NCBI RefSeq assembly: GCF_014652815.1
Contig: NZ_BMZN01000001.1
Coordinates: forward strand, 914,888-978,887
Direction of reading: 5' to 3'
Source of the DNA: Alcaligenes pakistanensis
GTDB lineage: Bacteria > Pseudomonadota > Gammaproteobacteria > Burkholderiales > Burkholderiaceae_B
Length of the DNA stretch: 64,000 bases
Of this stretch, positions 9,462 to 18,087 are shown in pieces. Numbering within the stretch: the first letter of the stretch is position 1; each line of letters starts with the position of its first letter. The notes below the pieces were generated by a model. The model made no database searches. It was not told where the DNA came from and saw nothing but the letters and a program-made list of their open reading frames with translations. The translations under genes and the position numbers were made by a program.

Positions 9462-9917
9462 TTAGCTGCGCAGAGTAGGCTTAGCCTGTTTGCCCGCTTC
9501 CGAGCATTTAGGGCAAATGCCATACAGCAGCATCGTATGGCTCTCCAGCACAAAACCGTGGTCTTTGGCGACCTGGTGCTGACGGGCTTCGATATCGCTG
9601 TCGGTAAACTCTTCCACGACGCCGCAATTGGTGCAAATCAGGTGATCGTGGTGATCGCCGTCATTCAGCTCAAACACGGCTTTACCGCCATCGAACTGGC
9701 TACGCACCAAAATGCCGGCTTGCTCGAACTGGGTCAGCACACGGTATACCGTGGCCAAACCAATATCGACTTCCTCGGCAATAAGCAGACGATAAACGTC
9801 TTCAGCGCTCAGGTGGCGTTGACCGTCCAGATCGGAGCGGCGAAAAATATCCAGAATCTTCAGGCGCGGAAACGTCGCCTTAAGCCCCATGTTCTTCAGT
9901 TCATTTTGATCGTTCAT
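9462..9917 (-). CDS. fur: Ferric uptake regulator Fur
   Basis: Fur is the Fe2+-dependent repressor of iron uptake genes. The 151-residue protein has the winged helix ([12 protein letters not shown] to [17 protein letters not shown]), the metal site [17 protein letters not shown] and a second cysteine pair in YGICPKCSE. The start [18 protein letters not shown] is the expected N-terminus, although no ribosome site precedes it. A GATAAT hexamer ends only 6 nt before the ATG, so the mRNA may be leaderless. It diverges from bamE. Candidate targets with Fur-like boxes occur elsewhere in this window at about 35.7, 38.2 and 44.6 kb. Confidence 0.98.
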   Translation of the reverse strand: MNDQNELKNMGLKATFPRLKILDIFRRSDLDGQRHLSAEDVYRLLIAEEVDIGLATVYRVLTQFEQAGILVRSQFDGGKAVFELNDGDHHDHLICTNCGVVEEFTDSDIEARQHQVAKDHGFVLESHTMLLYGICPKCSEAGKQAKPTLRS

Positions 9918-10063
9918 GGCTAAATTATCGCATCTTGATGGGGATGAATCCCAAGTCCGTTCTGGAACAAAACCAGGCCGTCTTGAGGCGGTTCAATGCG
10001 CAATTCATGCGCTTTTTCCTAAACCCTTATATGATAACGATTTTATTCCTACTGGGGCATTTC

Positions 10064-10531
10064 GTGCAGAAGAAGGCCAATTCATTCACTCCTGTCATTC
10101 GCGCCATACTCGCCGCTACCTTGGCTGCCGCAGCCTTGAGCGCTTGCGGATCCTCTAAATGGGGCTTCCCGTACCGCGCCGACATTCAGCAGGGGAACTG
10201 GATCACTGCCGAGCAAGTAGCCCGCCTGCAAGCCGGGATGACTCGCGAGCAAGTCCGTTATCTACTGGGTTCGCCCACCCTGCAGGACATTTTCAACGCC
10301 GACCGCTGGGACTATCCTTACCTGAACCAGCCTGGCTACGGCAAGAGCGAGCAGCGCACTTTCACCGTCTGGTTCGAGGGTGACACCCTGGTTCGCTGGG
10401 AAGGCGACGAACAGCCAGACCGCCAACCCTTTGAGCGCAGCGATACCGGCAAAAAGCAGACACCACCGCCTGCAGACGCTGATAATGCTGCCCCAACGCC
10501 AACCGTTACCGGCACCCAGCCCACGCTTTAA
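10064..10531 (+). CDS. bamE: Outer membrane assembly lipoprotein BamE (SmpA/OmlA)
   Basis: BamE is a small lipoprotein of the BAM complex that inserts beta-barrel proteins into the outer membrane. The frame is open from 9935, but the GTG at 10064 gives a proper lipoprotein signal peptide (VQKKANSFTPVIRAILAATL then AAAALSAC, lipidated Cys28) and has GGGG upstream. The BamE fold follows, with ARLQAGMTREQVRYLLGSP, DRWDYPYL and TFTVWFEGDTLVRWEGD. The roughly 30-residue tail is rich in Pro, Thr and Ala. The arrangement divergent from fur is also known in Pseudomonas (omlA-fur). dapB follows 18 bp downstream. Confidence 0.95.
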   Translation: MQKKANSFTPVIRAILAATLAAAALSACGSSKWGFPYRADIQQGNWITAEQVARLQAGMTREQVRYLLGSPTLQDIFNADRWDYPYLNQPGYGKSEQRTFTVWFEGDTLVRWEGDEQPDRQPFERSDTGKKQTPPPADADNAAPTPTVTGTQPTL

Positions 10532-10549
10532 GTTAAGGACACAGGATAC

Positions 10550-11341
10550 ATGCGCATTGCCATTGCTGGCGCAGACGGCCGTATGGGCCGGATGCTGATT
10601 GAATCTGTTTTGAACAGTACTGACCTGACGCTGGCCGTTGCCCTGGACCGTAATGGCTCCAAGGCTATCGGCCAAGATGCAGGTGCTTTTCTGGGTAAGG
10701 ACACCGGCGTCAAGATTACCGACGACCTCAACACCTTGGCCCAAGCCGATTGCCTGATCGACTTTACCCGTCCGGAAGGCACGCTAGTCCATCTGGATGC
10801 CTGCCTGCAGCACGGCACCCGTCTGGTCATTGGCACCACAGGTTTTTCCGAAGCAGAAAAACAGCAGATTATGGCGGCTGGCCGCGAGATCGCCCTTGTT
10901 TTCGCTCCTAATATGAGCGTGGGCGTCAATGCCACCCTGAAGCTGATCGAAATGGCTGCCGCCTTGCTCAACCAAGGCTACGACGCTGAAGTATTTGAAG
11001 CCCACCACCGCAACAAAGTGGATGCCCCATCAGGCACCGCCTTGGCGATGGGCGAGACAATTGCCAAAACCTGGGGTGAGTCCCTGAACGATGTGGCCGA
11101 CTGGGCTCGTCACGGTCATACCGGTGCTCGTCAAGACGGCCGCATTGGTTTTTCCGTCGTACGCGGCGGCGATATTGTGGGCGACCACACCGTGTTTTTC
11201 TGCGGTGAAGGCGAACGCATCGAGATCTCGCATCGTTCTAGCAGCCGTGCCGGTTATACCAATGGCAGCCTGCGTGCCGCTCGTTTCCTGGGCGATAAAA
11301 GTACAGGTCTGTACAGCATGCAGGATGTGCTGGGCCTATAA
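10550..11341 (+). CDS. dapB: 4-hydroxy-tetrahydrodipicolinate reductase
   Basis: This enzyme carries out the NAD(P)H-dependent reduction step of lysine and diaminopimelate synthesis. The 263-residue protein starts [18 protein letters not shown] (Rossmann motif) and contains [15 protein letters not shown] and [12 protein letters not shown]. The signature [20 protein letters not shown] carries the catalytic His and Lys. The ATG is preceded by AAGGA. It is probably cotranscribed with bamE and ends at a strong terminator. Confidence 0.98.
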   Translation: MRIAIAGADGRMGRMLIESVLNSTDLTLAVALDRNGSKAIGQDAGAFLGKDTGVKITDDLNTLAQADCLIDFTRPEGTLVHLDACLQHGTRLVIGTTGFSEAEKQQIMAAGREIALVFAPNMSVGVNATLKLIEMAAALLNQGYDAEVFEAHHRNKVDAPSGTALAMGETIAKTWGESLNDVADWARHGHTGARQDGRIGFSVVRGGDIVGDHTVFFCGEGERIEISHRSSSRAGYTNGSLRAARFLGDKSTGLYSMQDVLGL

Positions 11342-11363
11342 GCCTACTAGCACATAAGCAAGC

Positions 11364-11391
11364 AAAGCCGGCTTTCGAGCCGGCTTTTTTT
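11364..11391 (+). terminator. Intrinsic terminator of dapB
   Basis: AAAGCCGGCT, loop TTCG, AGCCGGCTTT and a run of seven T: a textbook hairpin with a stable UUCG-type loop. Confidence 0.93.
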
Positions 11392-11658
11392 ATATCCCAA
11401 CAAACTCGTCTCTGTCTTTCCCCCCCTTTTTCTGGCGACTCTTGCTCAGGCTGGAATCAAACTCCTGTCTGTTTACACCTTACTGCCGTAAGCCCCACCT
11501 CTCGTCGCTTCCCTGCAGCACAACTCTTGCACACGCTCAGAGGCACACCCGGAAACCCGCCTTCTACCTCCCAATAACACCTAGCTTGACCCAGCCCTAA
11601 ACAGCGATTCTTCCTCAGACCTTTCTCCAAAAATTCGCCTCCTCCCTATTTTCCCTGC
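11392..11658. other. Non-coding gap, pyrimidine-rich
   Basis: No gene, RNA or repeat is recognised in these 270 bp. The plus strand is unusually rich in C and T and poor in G, unlike the flanks, but shows no stable hairpin or open frame with a ribosome site. Confidence 0.5.
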
Positions 11659-11686
11659 TTGACTCAAAGAAAAATATCACTAATAT
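11659..11686 (+). promoter_or_regulatory. Sigma-70 promoter with an overlapping inverted repeat, upstream of the hydroxylase gene
   Basis: TTGACT (11659-11664), 16 bases, TAATAT (11681-11686). The 13-mer ATATCACTAATAT (11674-11686) is an inverted repeat (ATAT-N5-ATAT) covering the -10. An almost identical 13-mer lies upstream of the MFS gene at 15443-15455. It is a candidate operator for the GntR protein encoded at 12568-13296. Confidence 0.6.
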
Positions 11687-11734
11687 GTCAGTTGGATATT
11701 TAAAGAATAAACCTTTCTGGTGGAGACACACGAC

Positions 11735-12553
11735 ATGATGAGCGAACGCCAACGCAAATTTCGCGAAGAGTACAAATCCAATATCAGCCCGGCCTACAAC
11801 GGCGTTCTTCACGTTGTTGTGACCTACATAGTCGGGCTAGCCGCGATTTACTACAGCATCACTCAATTGGGGCCGGTGGGCTGGGAATGGCTGATTGTCA
11901 TCCCCGTTTTTCTGACAGGTAATTTTGTTGAATGGGCCATGCATCGCTATGTCATGCACCGACGCATCAATATCGTGGGCCTGCGAGAAATCTACGAACG
12001 CCACACCCGTCAGCACCATCAGTACTTCACGGACAATGAGGCCACCATTGATTCCAGCAAGGAATTTCGGATTGTGTTTTTCCCCTGGCGCGTATTGGCC
12101 ACGCTGGGAGTGGGGGGTGGAATCCTGGGCTGGTTGGCCGCAACGGTCATCAACCCCAATGCAGGCTATTTTGTGTTCATGACTATGGTGGCGCAGTACC
12201 TGGTGTATGAAGCCTTTCACTACTGCTGTCATGTGCATGAAAACAGCTTTGTGCGCAATATGCCCTTTATCAACACCATCCGTCGTCACCATACGGCTCA
12301 TCACAATCAGGGCATCATGATGAAGTACAACATGAACCTGACTTTCCCTATCGCAGATTGGGCCATGGGCACCACAGATCTGCGCCGCGGTCTGCTGGGT
12401 CACCTGTTCAACGGCTATAGCGAAAAGCACATCAAGGAAGAGCTGAAGCCCATTATTCGCCGCTTCCGCTTTGAGGACACGGGTGACACCACGGATGGCC
12501 CAGCCCTGCAAAGCGACGAGGCCCACGCCTTGCAACGTGGCCTGACCGGCTAA
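11735..12553 (+). CDS. Fatty acid hydroxylase / sterol desaturase family membrane protein
   Basis: This is a di-iron, membrane-bound oxygenase family. The protein of about 272 residues shows the histidine clusters that bind iron: HRYVMHRR, HTRQHHQYF, HYCCHVH and RRHHTAHHN. About four hydrophobic segments surround them (around VVVTYIVGLAAIYY, LIVIPVFLTGNFVEWAM, LATLGVGGGILGWLAATVI and YFVFMTMVAQYLVYEAF). The start is ATG 11735 with GGAG 9 nt upstream; ATG 11738 is an alternative. The substrate cannot be predicted; family members hydroxylate or desaturate sterols, fatty acids or carotenoids. It is monocistronic and converges on the GntR gene. Confidence 0.8.
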   Translation: MMSERQRKFREEYKSNISPAYNGVLHVVVTYIVGLAAIYYSITQLGPVGWEWLIVIPVFLTGNFVEWAMHRYVMHRRINIVGLREIYERHTRQHHQYFTDNEATIDSSKEFRIVFFPWRVLATLGVGGGILGWLAATVINPNAGYFVFMTMVAQYLVYEAFHYCCHVHENSFVRNMPFINTIRRHHTAHHNQGIMMKYNMNLTFPIADWAMGTTDLRRGLLGHLFNGYSEKHIKEELKPIIRRFRFEDTGDTTDGPALQSDEAHALQRGLTG

Positions 12554-12567
12554 GCCCCGCGGTTTCT

Positions 12568-13296
12568 CTACAAGCTGGAGATCAAGGTCGTGCGGGCGAG
12601 TTCTTCGATGTAATCCATCAAGCGATCCAGGCTCTGTCCGGCCTGGTCCATATCGCCCCCGGCAATGGACATCGCCAAATCGGCATGTAGCCTGCACATC
12701 TCCGACAAATCCGGATTTTGCTGATAGTGGCAGAACCAGAAGCGTCGGGACAGGCCATGCGTCAGGCGCATGGCCCCTTCCGCAAATTCATTGCGTGCGG
12801 CCTCAATTTCCAGCTCATTCAAACGCCGATCCGCCCGGATAAAACTGACTTCATCATTCTGGGCGGCCGTTTCCAGGAAAGCGTCATGCAAGCTTTTGAA
12901 CTGCTCGCGTTGATCTCGATTCGCTCGGCGTGCCGCACTGCGGCAGATCAAGCGTTCGATTTCCCGTCGCGTTTCGATCAGGCGCAACTGTTTAGGCATA
13001 TCCAGCTCTGGAATCAAGAGCCCACGCTGCGGCAATACCAGCATCAGGTGCTCACGCGCCAAACGCTGAATGGCCTCACGAATCGGGGTGCGGCCAATCT
13101 CGAACATCTGGCTCAAGGTCAGTTCCGAGACGATGCTGCCGGGTGGCAACTTCAGCGTGATGATGGCCTCTTCCAGACGCTCGTAAGCAATGTCCGTGAG
13201 CTTGGGCTTGGGTTCTGCCAACGCCTTGATCTCCAAGGCTTCATCCAGAATCTGCCCCTTCGCCTTTCCCGCTACCTTCCGCTTGCTTGTAACCAT
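12568..13296 (-). CDS. GntR family regulator, FadR/FCD type
   Basis: The 242-residue protein has an N-terminal winged helix (AYERLEEAIITLKLPPGSIVSELTLSQMFEIGRTPIREAIQRLAREHLM) and a C-terminal all-helical FCD ligand domain. The frame extends to 13398, but ATG 13296 (MVTSKRKVAG) has AGGG at good spacing and is chosen. Proteins of this family usually repress neighbouring catabolic genes and are released by a carboxylic acid ligand. It is divergent from the hydrolase-dehydrogenase pair, so that pair and the similar operator-like repeats at 11674 and 15443 are plausible targets. Confidence 0.85.
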   Translation of the reverse strand: MVTSKRKVAGKAKGQILDEALEIKALAEPKPKLTDIAYERLEEAIITLKLPPGSIVSELTLSQMFEIGRTPIREAIQRLAREHLMLVLPQRGLLIPELDMPKQLRLIETRREIERLICRSAARRANRDQREQFKSLHDAFLETAAQNDEVSFIRADRRLNELEIEAARNEFAEGAMRLTHGLSRRFWFCHYQQNPDLSEMCRLHADLAMSIAGGDMDQAGQSLDRLMDYIEELARTTLISSL

Positions 13297-13396
13297 GCTG
13301 ACCCTGCCTTTAAAACGCAGCACTTGCTGCTTACACCCGATACCTGACGCCCGCTGAAACCTGTTGAGGATGAGGCTAAGTCTAGGCAACAACCTC

Positions 13397-13411
13397 ATAT
13401 CTTAGTTGTAT
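13397..13411. promoter_or_regulatory. Possible third, weaker GntR-type site
   Basis: ATATCTTAGTTGTAT lies in the divergent gap between the GntR gene and the hydrolase gene. It keeps the ATAT..TAT ends of the 13-mers at 11674 and 15443 but has two extra bases and a poorer centre. This is a weak candidate. Confidence 0.25.
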
Positions 13412-13432
13412 TTATCTACTCCAGGAAGCCAC

Positions 13433-14158
13433 ATGAGCATTGCCCCCAATTCAAAACAAGGCGCCATCATTACCGTTCATGGGATTCAAGGCACCCACCG
13501 CAGCTGGCTACCTGTTGTGCAGGCCAGCCAAAGTCAGCTGGACTGGCATACCCCCGATTTGCGTGGCCGGGCTGCTGCAGTGCGCGGCACGTGCCAGGAA
13601 GACTATGCCCTGGCTTGCTACGTACAGGATTTGCGCGCCAACATCGAGGCGCTGCCCAAAGGCACCCCATATATCTTGGCAGGCTGGAGCCTGGGGACCT
13701 CCGTCGTTCTACAAGCCTGTCTGACACTGCTCGACGAACAGGCCCTGCTCCCTCAGGCCCTCGTATTGTTATCAGGCACGGCCAGTTTGAACAAAACCCA
13801 CTGGTTTCAGGCGCAAGACACCCCTGCCCTGTTGCAAGAAATTGCCGAACGAGAACAAAGACTGGGCCTGAGCGACGCAGCGGGTCATCAAGATGTTGCC
13901 TGGACCTGGTTGGCCAATCGCCAGCACGATCTGTACGCGCAGCTACCCCGACTTTCCCTGCCCGCCTTAATTATTCACGGCGAGCAAGATCAGGACTGCC
14001 CCTTTGAACACGCCCGCCTGCTGGCTCAAGCCTTGCCGCAAGCCACCTTGCATAGCCTGCCCCAAGCCGGTCACAGCATTCTGGGCTCCCACAGCAGCTT
14101 GATTGCTTCCCTGATAGACCACTTCTGCTCCCTTCACACCGCAAGGACTCCTACATGA
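13433..14158 (+). CDS. Alpha/beta hydrolase
   Basis: The 241-residue soluble hydrolase has the nucleophile elbow GWSLG (Ser86), the acid in IIHGEQDQDCPF (Asp186 or Asp188) and the histidine in PQAGHSIL (His214). The oxyanion region is VHGIQGTHRSW. The ATG has AGGAAG upstream; the earlier GTG is less likely. Its TGA overlaps the ATG of the next gene, so the hydrolase and the iron-type dehydrogenase are translationally coupled and probably act in sequence, for example ester or lactone cleavage followed by oxidation or reduction. The substrate is unknown. Confidence 0.85.
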   Translation: MSIAPNSKQGAIITVHGIQGTHRSWLPVVQASQSQLDWHTPDLRGRAAAVRGTCQEDYALACYVQDLRANIEALPKGTPYILAGWSLGTSVVLQACLTLLDEQALLPQALVLLSGTASLNKTHWFQAQDTPALLQEIAEREQRLGLSDAAGHQDVAWTWLANRQHDLYAQLPRLSLPALIIHGEQDQDCPFEHARLLAQALPQATLHSLPQAGHSILGSHSSLIASLIDHFCSLHTARTPT

Positions 14159-15405
14159 ACAAGCACGTTTTCTTTTGCCCTCCCCCACGCACTCTGATGG
14201 GTCGTGGCTGCCGCCATGAGCTGCCTGCACTGATTGCCCATTTAGGCTGGCGTCGCGGTCTGCTCGTCACAGATCGATTTTTTACGATTCAAACCAGCTG
14301 GGTCCAGGACCATATTGCCGCCTGTCGGGAATTAGGCATCGAAGTCGTGGTTTTTGATGGCGGTGAACCTGACCCCTCGACCACCTTGTGCGATCAGGCC
14401 ACTGTGCAAATACGGGCCCATTTGGCTGGGCATCCTGTCGATCACGTCCTGGCTTTGGGAGGTGGCAGCAATATAGATCTGGCCAAGGCATTGTGTCTGA
14501 CCGTGCCAACGGGAGCGTCAGTTCGCGCATACAGCAACGTCTGGCCTGCCCATACCCAAGTCCTGCCATTGATTGCCCTACCTACCACCTCCGGCACAGG
14601 CTCAGAGGCCACGCCGGGCGCCATTCTGCTCGACCCGGACAATGCGACCAAAATCGCTGTGATGGGCAATACCTTGCGCCCTGCCATTGCAGTCATAGAC
14701 CCCGAACTTAGCGATAGCTGCCCACCGCGCGTCACTGCAGACGCCGGAATTGATGCCCTGACCCACGCTATCGAATCCTTTGTCACACAAGACGCCAGCG
14801 ACTTCGATCGCGCAGGCAGCCCGGACCCCGGCTATAGCGGCCGCTCGTCCCTGACCATGATGTTTGCACGTGAATCCATACGCCTGTGCGGAGCCTTCAT
14901 GTTGCGCGCTTACCGTAACGGCACAGATACCGAAGCCCGTGATGGCATGGCCAGCGCCAGCTACTATGCAGCGCTTTCCTATGGCACTGCCGGCCTGAAT
15001 GCCGTGCATGGCATTGCCTACGCGCTGGCCGGTTTGACGCATCAGTCGCATGGCACCACCAATGCCGTCCTGCTGCCCTATGTGCTGGATGAACTACGTG
15101 AAACCCGCGCACGGGAGTTGCTGGAAGTTGCCCAATTGCTGGGCATGCCACCAGGCCATCCCGATGACACTTTGTTGGCACTACCCACCTATATACGCTC
15201 GCTAGTCGAGCAGTTGGATATTCCTTCCGACCTGAGTCAGTGCGGTGTGCAAGAGCATCAACTGGAGCGCTTGCGAACCGATGCCTTGCAAGTGACTCGA
15301 CTGGCCAAAGCCTTTCCCGTTGCCGACTGCGCCCGCTCTTACGCACGCATTATTCAACACGCTTTTGAAGGCACCTTAGCTGGCGCAGTCAACATAAATA
15401 ATTAG
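14155..15405 (+). CDS. Iron-containing alcohol dehydrogenase (maleylacetate reductase-like superfamily)
   Basis: The 416-residue protein has the group III alcohol dehydrogenase signatures: a dinucleotide site in LALGGGSNIDLAKALCL, PTTSGTGSEATPGAIL, and metal ligands in DAGIDALTHAIESF and AVHGIAYALAGLTHQSHG. An insertion of about 20 residues after ESFVTQ (DASDFDRAGSPDPGYSGRSS) is unlike the shorter classical members. The family covers alcohol dehydrogenases, lactaldehyde reductases and maleylacetate reductases. The sequence alone does not decide between them. It is coupled to the upstream hydrolase by a 4-bp ATGA overlap. Confidence 0.85.
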   Translation: MNKHVFFCPPPRTLMGRGCRHELPALIAHLGWRRGLLVTDRFFTIQTSWVQDHIAACRELGIEVVVFDGGEPDPSTTLCDQATVQIRAHLAGHPVDHVLALGGGSNIDLAKALCLTVPTGASVRAYSNVWPAHTQVLPLIALPTTSGTGSEATPGAILLDPDNATKIAVMGNTLRPAIAVIDPELSDSCPPRVTADAGIDALTHAIESFVTQDASDFDRAGSPDPGYSGRSSLTMMFARESIRLCGAFMLRAYRNGTDTEARDGMASASYYAALSYGTAGLNAVHGIAYALAGLTHQSHGTTNAVLLPYVLDELRETRARELLEVAQLLGMPPGHPDDTLLALPTYIRSLVEQLDIPSDLSQCGVQEHQLERLRTDALQVTRLAKAFPVADCARSYARIIQHAFEGTLAGAVNINN

Positions 15406-15442
15406 CCAGCTAAGTACATACCATTATTCAATCCTGAAATAA

Positions 15443-15455
15443 ATACCACTAGTAT
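15443..15455. promoter_or_regulatory. Inverted repeat, candidate GntR operator upstream of the MFS gene
   Basis: ATACCACTAGTAT (ATAC-N5-GTAT) shares 11 of 13 bases with ATATCACTAATAT at 11674-11686. It lies 102 bp before the MFS start codon in an A/T-rich gap. Confidence 0.5.
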
Positions 15456-15556
15456 CCATGTAATATATCAGTAGAAGAAAAAAGGCCTGCCTTAGTCTGA
15501 TGGCAGGTCACCTACACATAAAACCCGCCACCAGAGCGGAACGACAGGAGACACCT

Positions 15557-16921
15557 ATGACAGCCCAGCTTTCCCCCAATGTGGCTAATCGGCTTGAACG
15601 ATTACCCATGACACGCTATCAACGCATGCTGTTCGGTATTATCGCAACCGCCTGGTTCTTTGATTCTATGGACCTGGGCATCATGACGTTCGTTTTAGGT
15701 TCCATCAAAGCAGAAATGGGTTTGAGCACCGCGCAAGCGGGCATGCTGGCCAGCTCCAGTTTTCTGGGCATGTTTTTAGGCGCTGCCATTGCCGGCATTC
15801 TGGCAGATAAATACGGCCGTAAGCCCGTCTTCCAATGGAGCATGATTTTCTGGGGCGTAGGCAGCCTGGCCTGTGGCCTGTCTCAAAACATCGAACAGTT
15901 AATGGCGTTCCGGGTGTTGTTGGGTTTTGGCATGGGGATGGAGTTTCCCATCGGCTTGGCCATGGTCTCCGAAATCGTGCCCGCCAAAAGCCGCGGTCGC
16001 TACATTGCGATTCTGGAAGGCTTCTGGCCCCTGGGCTTTATCTGCGCCGGCATTTTGACTTTTTTCAGTCTGGATTACATAGGCTGGCGCGGCATTTTCA
16101 TTGCCTTGTCCATCCCTGCCCTGTTTGTCTTTGTCATTCGTCGTTGCGTACCCGAATCCCCTCGCTGGCTGGAAGAAGCAGGCCATAACGAGCGCGCTGA
16201 ACTGGTAACCAGCACGTTTGAAAGCAAAGTCATTCAAGCCAATGGCGGCCAAGCCCTGCCCTCACCCCTGCCACCCACCCCTCGCGAGAAGCTGAACCGT
16301 GGTGCCTTGTTTTCTCAGCTGTGGCAAGGCCAATACGCTCGCCGCACCCTGATGTTGTGGATGTTGTGGTTCTTCTCTTTGCTGGGTTATTACGGCCTGA
16401 CTACCTGGCTGGGTGCATTGCTTCAGCAAGCCGGTTATGAAGTCACCAAGTCTGTGACCTACACCATCTACATTTCTCTGGCGGGGATTCCAGGCTTTAT
16501 CTTCGCAGCCTGGTTACTGGAGAAATGGGGCCGCAAAGCGACTATGGTCTTGATGCTGTTCGGTAGTGCCTTGTGTGCCTTTATTTATGGTCATGTCGCC
16601 ACCAGCCAAGCCCCCGTAGCCCAGCTAATCGGCGCTGGTCTGTGCATGCAGTTCTTTATGTTTGGCATGTGGTCGGTCTTGTATGCCTACACCCCCGAGC
16701 TGTACCCCACCCGCACACGCAGCACCGGGGCCGGGTTTGCTTCGTCTATTGGCCGACTGGGCTCCTTGCTCGGGCCTTTGCTGGTGGGTTTTATCTTGCC
16801 GTGGACCGGACATTCCGGTGTCTTCACGCTAGGGGCTATTTCCTTCTCCATCGCTGCTTTGGTGGTGATCGCTCTGGGCGTAGAAACCAAGGGGCGATCC
16901 CTGGAGGAAGTCTCGGCGTAA
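15557..16921 (+). CDS. MFS transporter, metabolite:H+ symporter type
   Basis: The 454-residue protein has 12 predicted membrane segments and the MFS loop motif GILADKYGRKPVFQ after TM2. The second-half copy is LLEKWGRKATMVLM, and PESPRWLEEAG and PELYPTRTRSTGAGF are typical of the SV2/NiaP-like and sugar-porter branch that imports organic acids or aromatics. ATG 15557 has AGGAG upstream; the frame extends further 5' without a ribosome site. It lies downstream of the hydrolase-dehydrogenase pair with its own gap and operator-like repeat, so it is probably the uptake carrier for that pathway. The substrate is not known. Confidence 0.85.
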   Translation: MTAQLSPNVANRLERLPMTRYQRMLFGIIATAWFFDSMDLGIMTFVLGSIKAEMGLSTAQAGMLASSSFLGMFLGAAIAGILADKYGRKPVFQWSMIFWGVGSLACGLSQNIEQLMAFRVLLGFGMGMEFPIGLAMVSEIVPAKSRGRYIAILEGFWPLGFICAGILTFFSLDYIGWRGIFIALSIPALFVFVIRRCVPESPRWLEEAGHNERAELVTSTFESKVIQANGGQALPSPLPPTPREKLNRGALFSQLWQGQYARRTLMLWMLWFFSLLGYYGLTTWLGALLQQAGYEVTKSVTYTIYISLAGIPGFIFAAWLLEKWGRKATMVLMLFGSALCAFIYGHVATSQAPVAQLIGAGLCMQFFMFGMWSVLYAYTPELYPTRTRSTGAGFASSIGRLGSLLGPLLVGFILPWTGHSGVFTLGAISFSIAALVVIALGVETKGRSLEEVSA

Positions 16922-16970
16922 CACGGCTAAGCGATAGCTTGTCGCCCACGGGGCCAAGCCCCCGACAATA

Positions 16971-17009
16971 AAAAACCCGTATCAGCCTTTTACGCTGATA
17001 CGGGTTTTT
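16971..17009. terminator. Bidirectional intrinsic terminator after the MFS gene
   Basis: AAAACCCGTATCAGC pairs with GCTGATACGGGTTTT across a 7-nt loop, with an A-run on the left and a T-run on the right. It also serves the decayed dctA-like gene on the minus strand. Confidence 0.93.
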
Positions 17010-17028
17010 AACCTCTAAATGGCTGACC

Positions 17029-17196
17029 TCAATTAGCCTTGCCATCCCCACTCAGATCAACCTGTACTCGACCATCCCGCACAGCATGCGCCCGCTCACG
17101 ATCCACCTTGCCCTCCCCGGCCTCAACAACGACGGTTCCTACGCAATTGCCAATCAAATGGGTCAATGCCCGCGCCATTCCCATGAACCAGTCAAG
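17029..17196 (-). pseudogene. 3' remnant of a C4-dicarboxylate:H+ symporter gene (DctA-like)
   Basis: On the minus strand about 55 codons read LDWFMGMARALTHLIGN followed by CVGTVVVEAGEGKVDRERAHAVRDG and a short tail to TGA. This matches the C-terminal end of DctA/GltP carriers (DRFMSEARALTNLVGN, then ATIVVAKW). The frame is closed by a TAG at 17206-17208, and nothing of the remaining roughly 370 residues is present upstream. It is the surviving end of a deleted transporter gene that shared the bidirectional terminator at 16971-17009. Confidence 0.72.
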
Positions 17197-17208
17197 GCAA
17201 TGGCACTA

Positions 17209-17415
17209 AAACCAGACCATAGAGAACTCTGGATAAAAACCACGTAGTCGCCTCCTGTGTTTTATCAGAACCAGCACCTGTTAGAACTCCGCCAAGCAAA
17301 CTAACATTCCATCTAATATTTCAAAATATATTACATATGAAATACCAACTATAATTAAAACCGGATAAACAAAAGCAGCCGCAAAACCCCTATAAGTACA
17401 AAACGGAGACGCTAA
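17209..17415. other. A/T-rich gap between the dctA remnant and the second GntR gene
   Basis: No gene is recognised. The part 17300-17400 is A/T-rich and holds a GGAG ribosome site for the next gene. No clear promoter hexamer pair was found. Confidence 0.4.
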
Positions 17416-18087
17416 ATGAGTATTCCCTCCTCCTCTGATGACACCTTGCTGGCCACCCAGGCATTCCAGGCATTTCGTCACTTATTGGCTACAGGGCAGG
17501 TACGTGCGGGGCAGATGGTATCGATGGCTGAACTCATGAAACTAAGCGACTTTCCCTTGGCTCCCGTGCGCGAGGCCGTTAAACGCGCCGCCGCCGCCGG
17601 CCTGGTGTCGATACTGCCCAAGCGAGGCGTTCTGGTCCTAGAAGCAACCAGCGAAGCGCTGCGGGAATGCTTCCAGCTGCGTTGTGTATTCGATCAGGAG
17701 GGAGCCAGGATATTGGCAGGCCGTGCCAAGGAATCGGCACTGGATAGCTTGCGTAGCAAGCACGAGAAGATTCTTGAACAGGCACAAAGCGGCGTCGTGA
17801 CGACTGCCTTGCAGATTCAGGCCATGGAAGTGGATTGGGCTTTACATCGCTATCTGGCCCAGGCGCTGCACAACCGCTCGGCCATCACAATTTATGAAGA
17901 AAACTGTGATCGCATCAATGTACTGCAACACTCGCGCCGCCCTTTACCCGAGCGCATTGTGCCAGCCATGACAGAACACCTGCAGATTCTGGATACGCTT
18001 CAGGCTGGCGATCCCGAAGCGGCCATGCACGCCGTCCGCCACCATCTTGCACAAACACTGCGCTGGTGGGGAGCAGCTGACGCTTAA
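17416..18087 (+). CDS. GntR family regulator, FCD type
   Basis: The 223-residue protein has a divergent N-terminal winged helix ([56 protein letters not shown]) and a C-terminal FCD domain ([17 protein letters not shown] to [12 protein letters not shown]). The three FCD metal-ligand histidine positions look present ([23 protein letters not shown]). It may once have controlled the dctA-like gene whose remnant lies next to it. No intact target is adjacent. It ends with a 4-bp overlap with the convergent murB gene. Confidence 0.82.
   Translation: MSIPSSSDDTLLATQAFQAFRHLLATGQVRAGQMVSMAELMKLSDFPLAPVREAVKRAAAAGLVSILPKRGVLVLEATSEALRECFQLRCVFDQEGARILAGRAKESALDSLRSKHEKILEQAQSGVVTTALQIQAMEVDWALHRYLAQALHNRSAITIYEENCDRINVLQHSRRPLPERIVPAMTEHLQILDTLQAGDPEAAMHAVRHHLAQTLRWWGAADA

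Noticed and set aside
10028-10046. Fur box in the bamE/fur divergent region
   Set aside because: ATGATAACGATTTTAT gives only a half-site match (about 9-10 of 19), too weak to list as a site.
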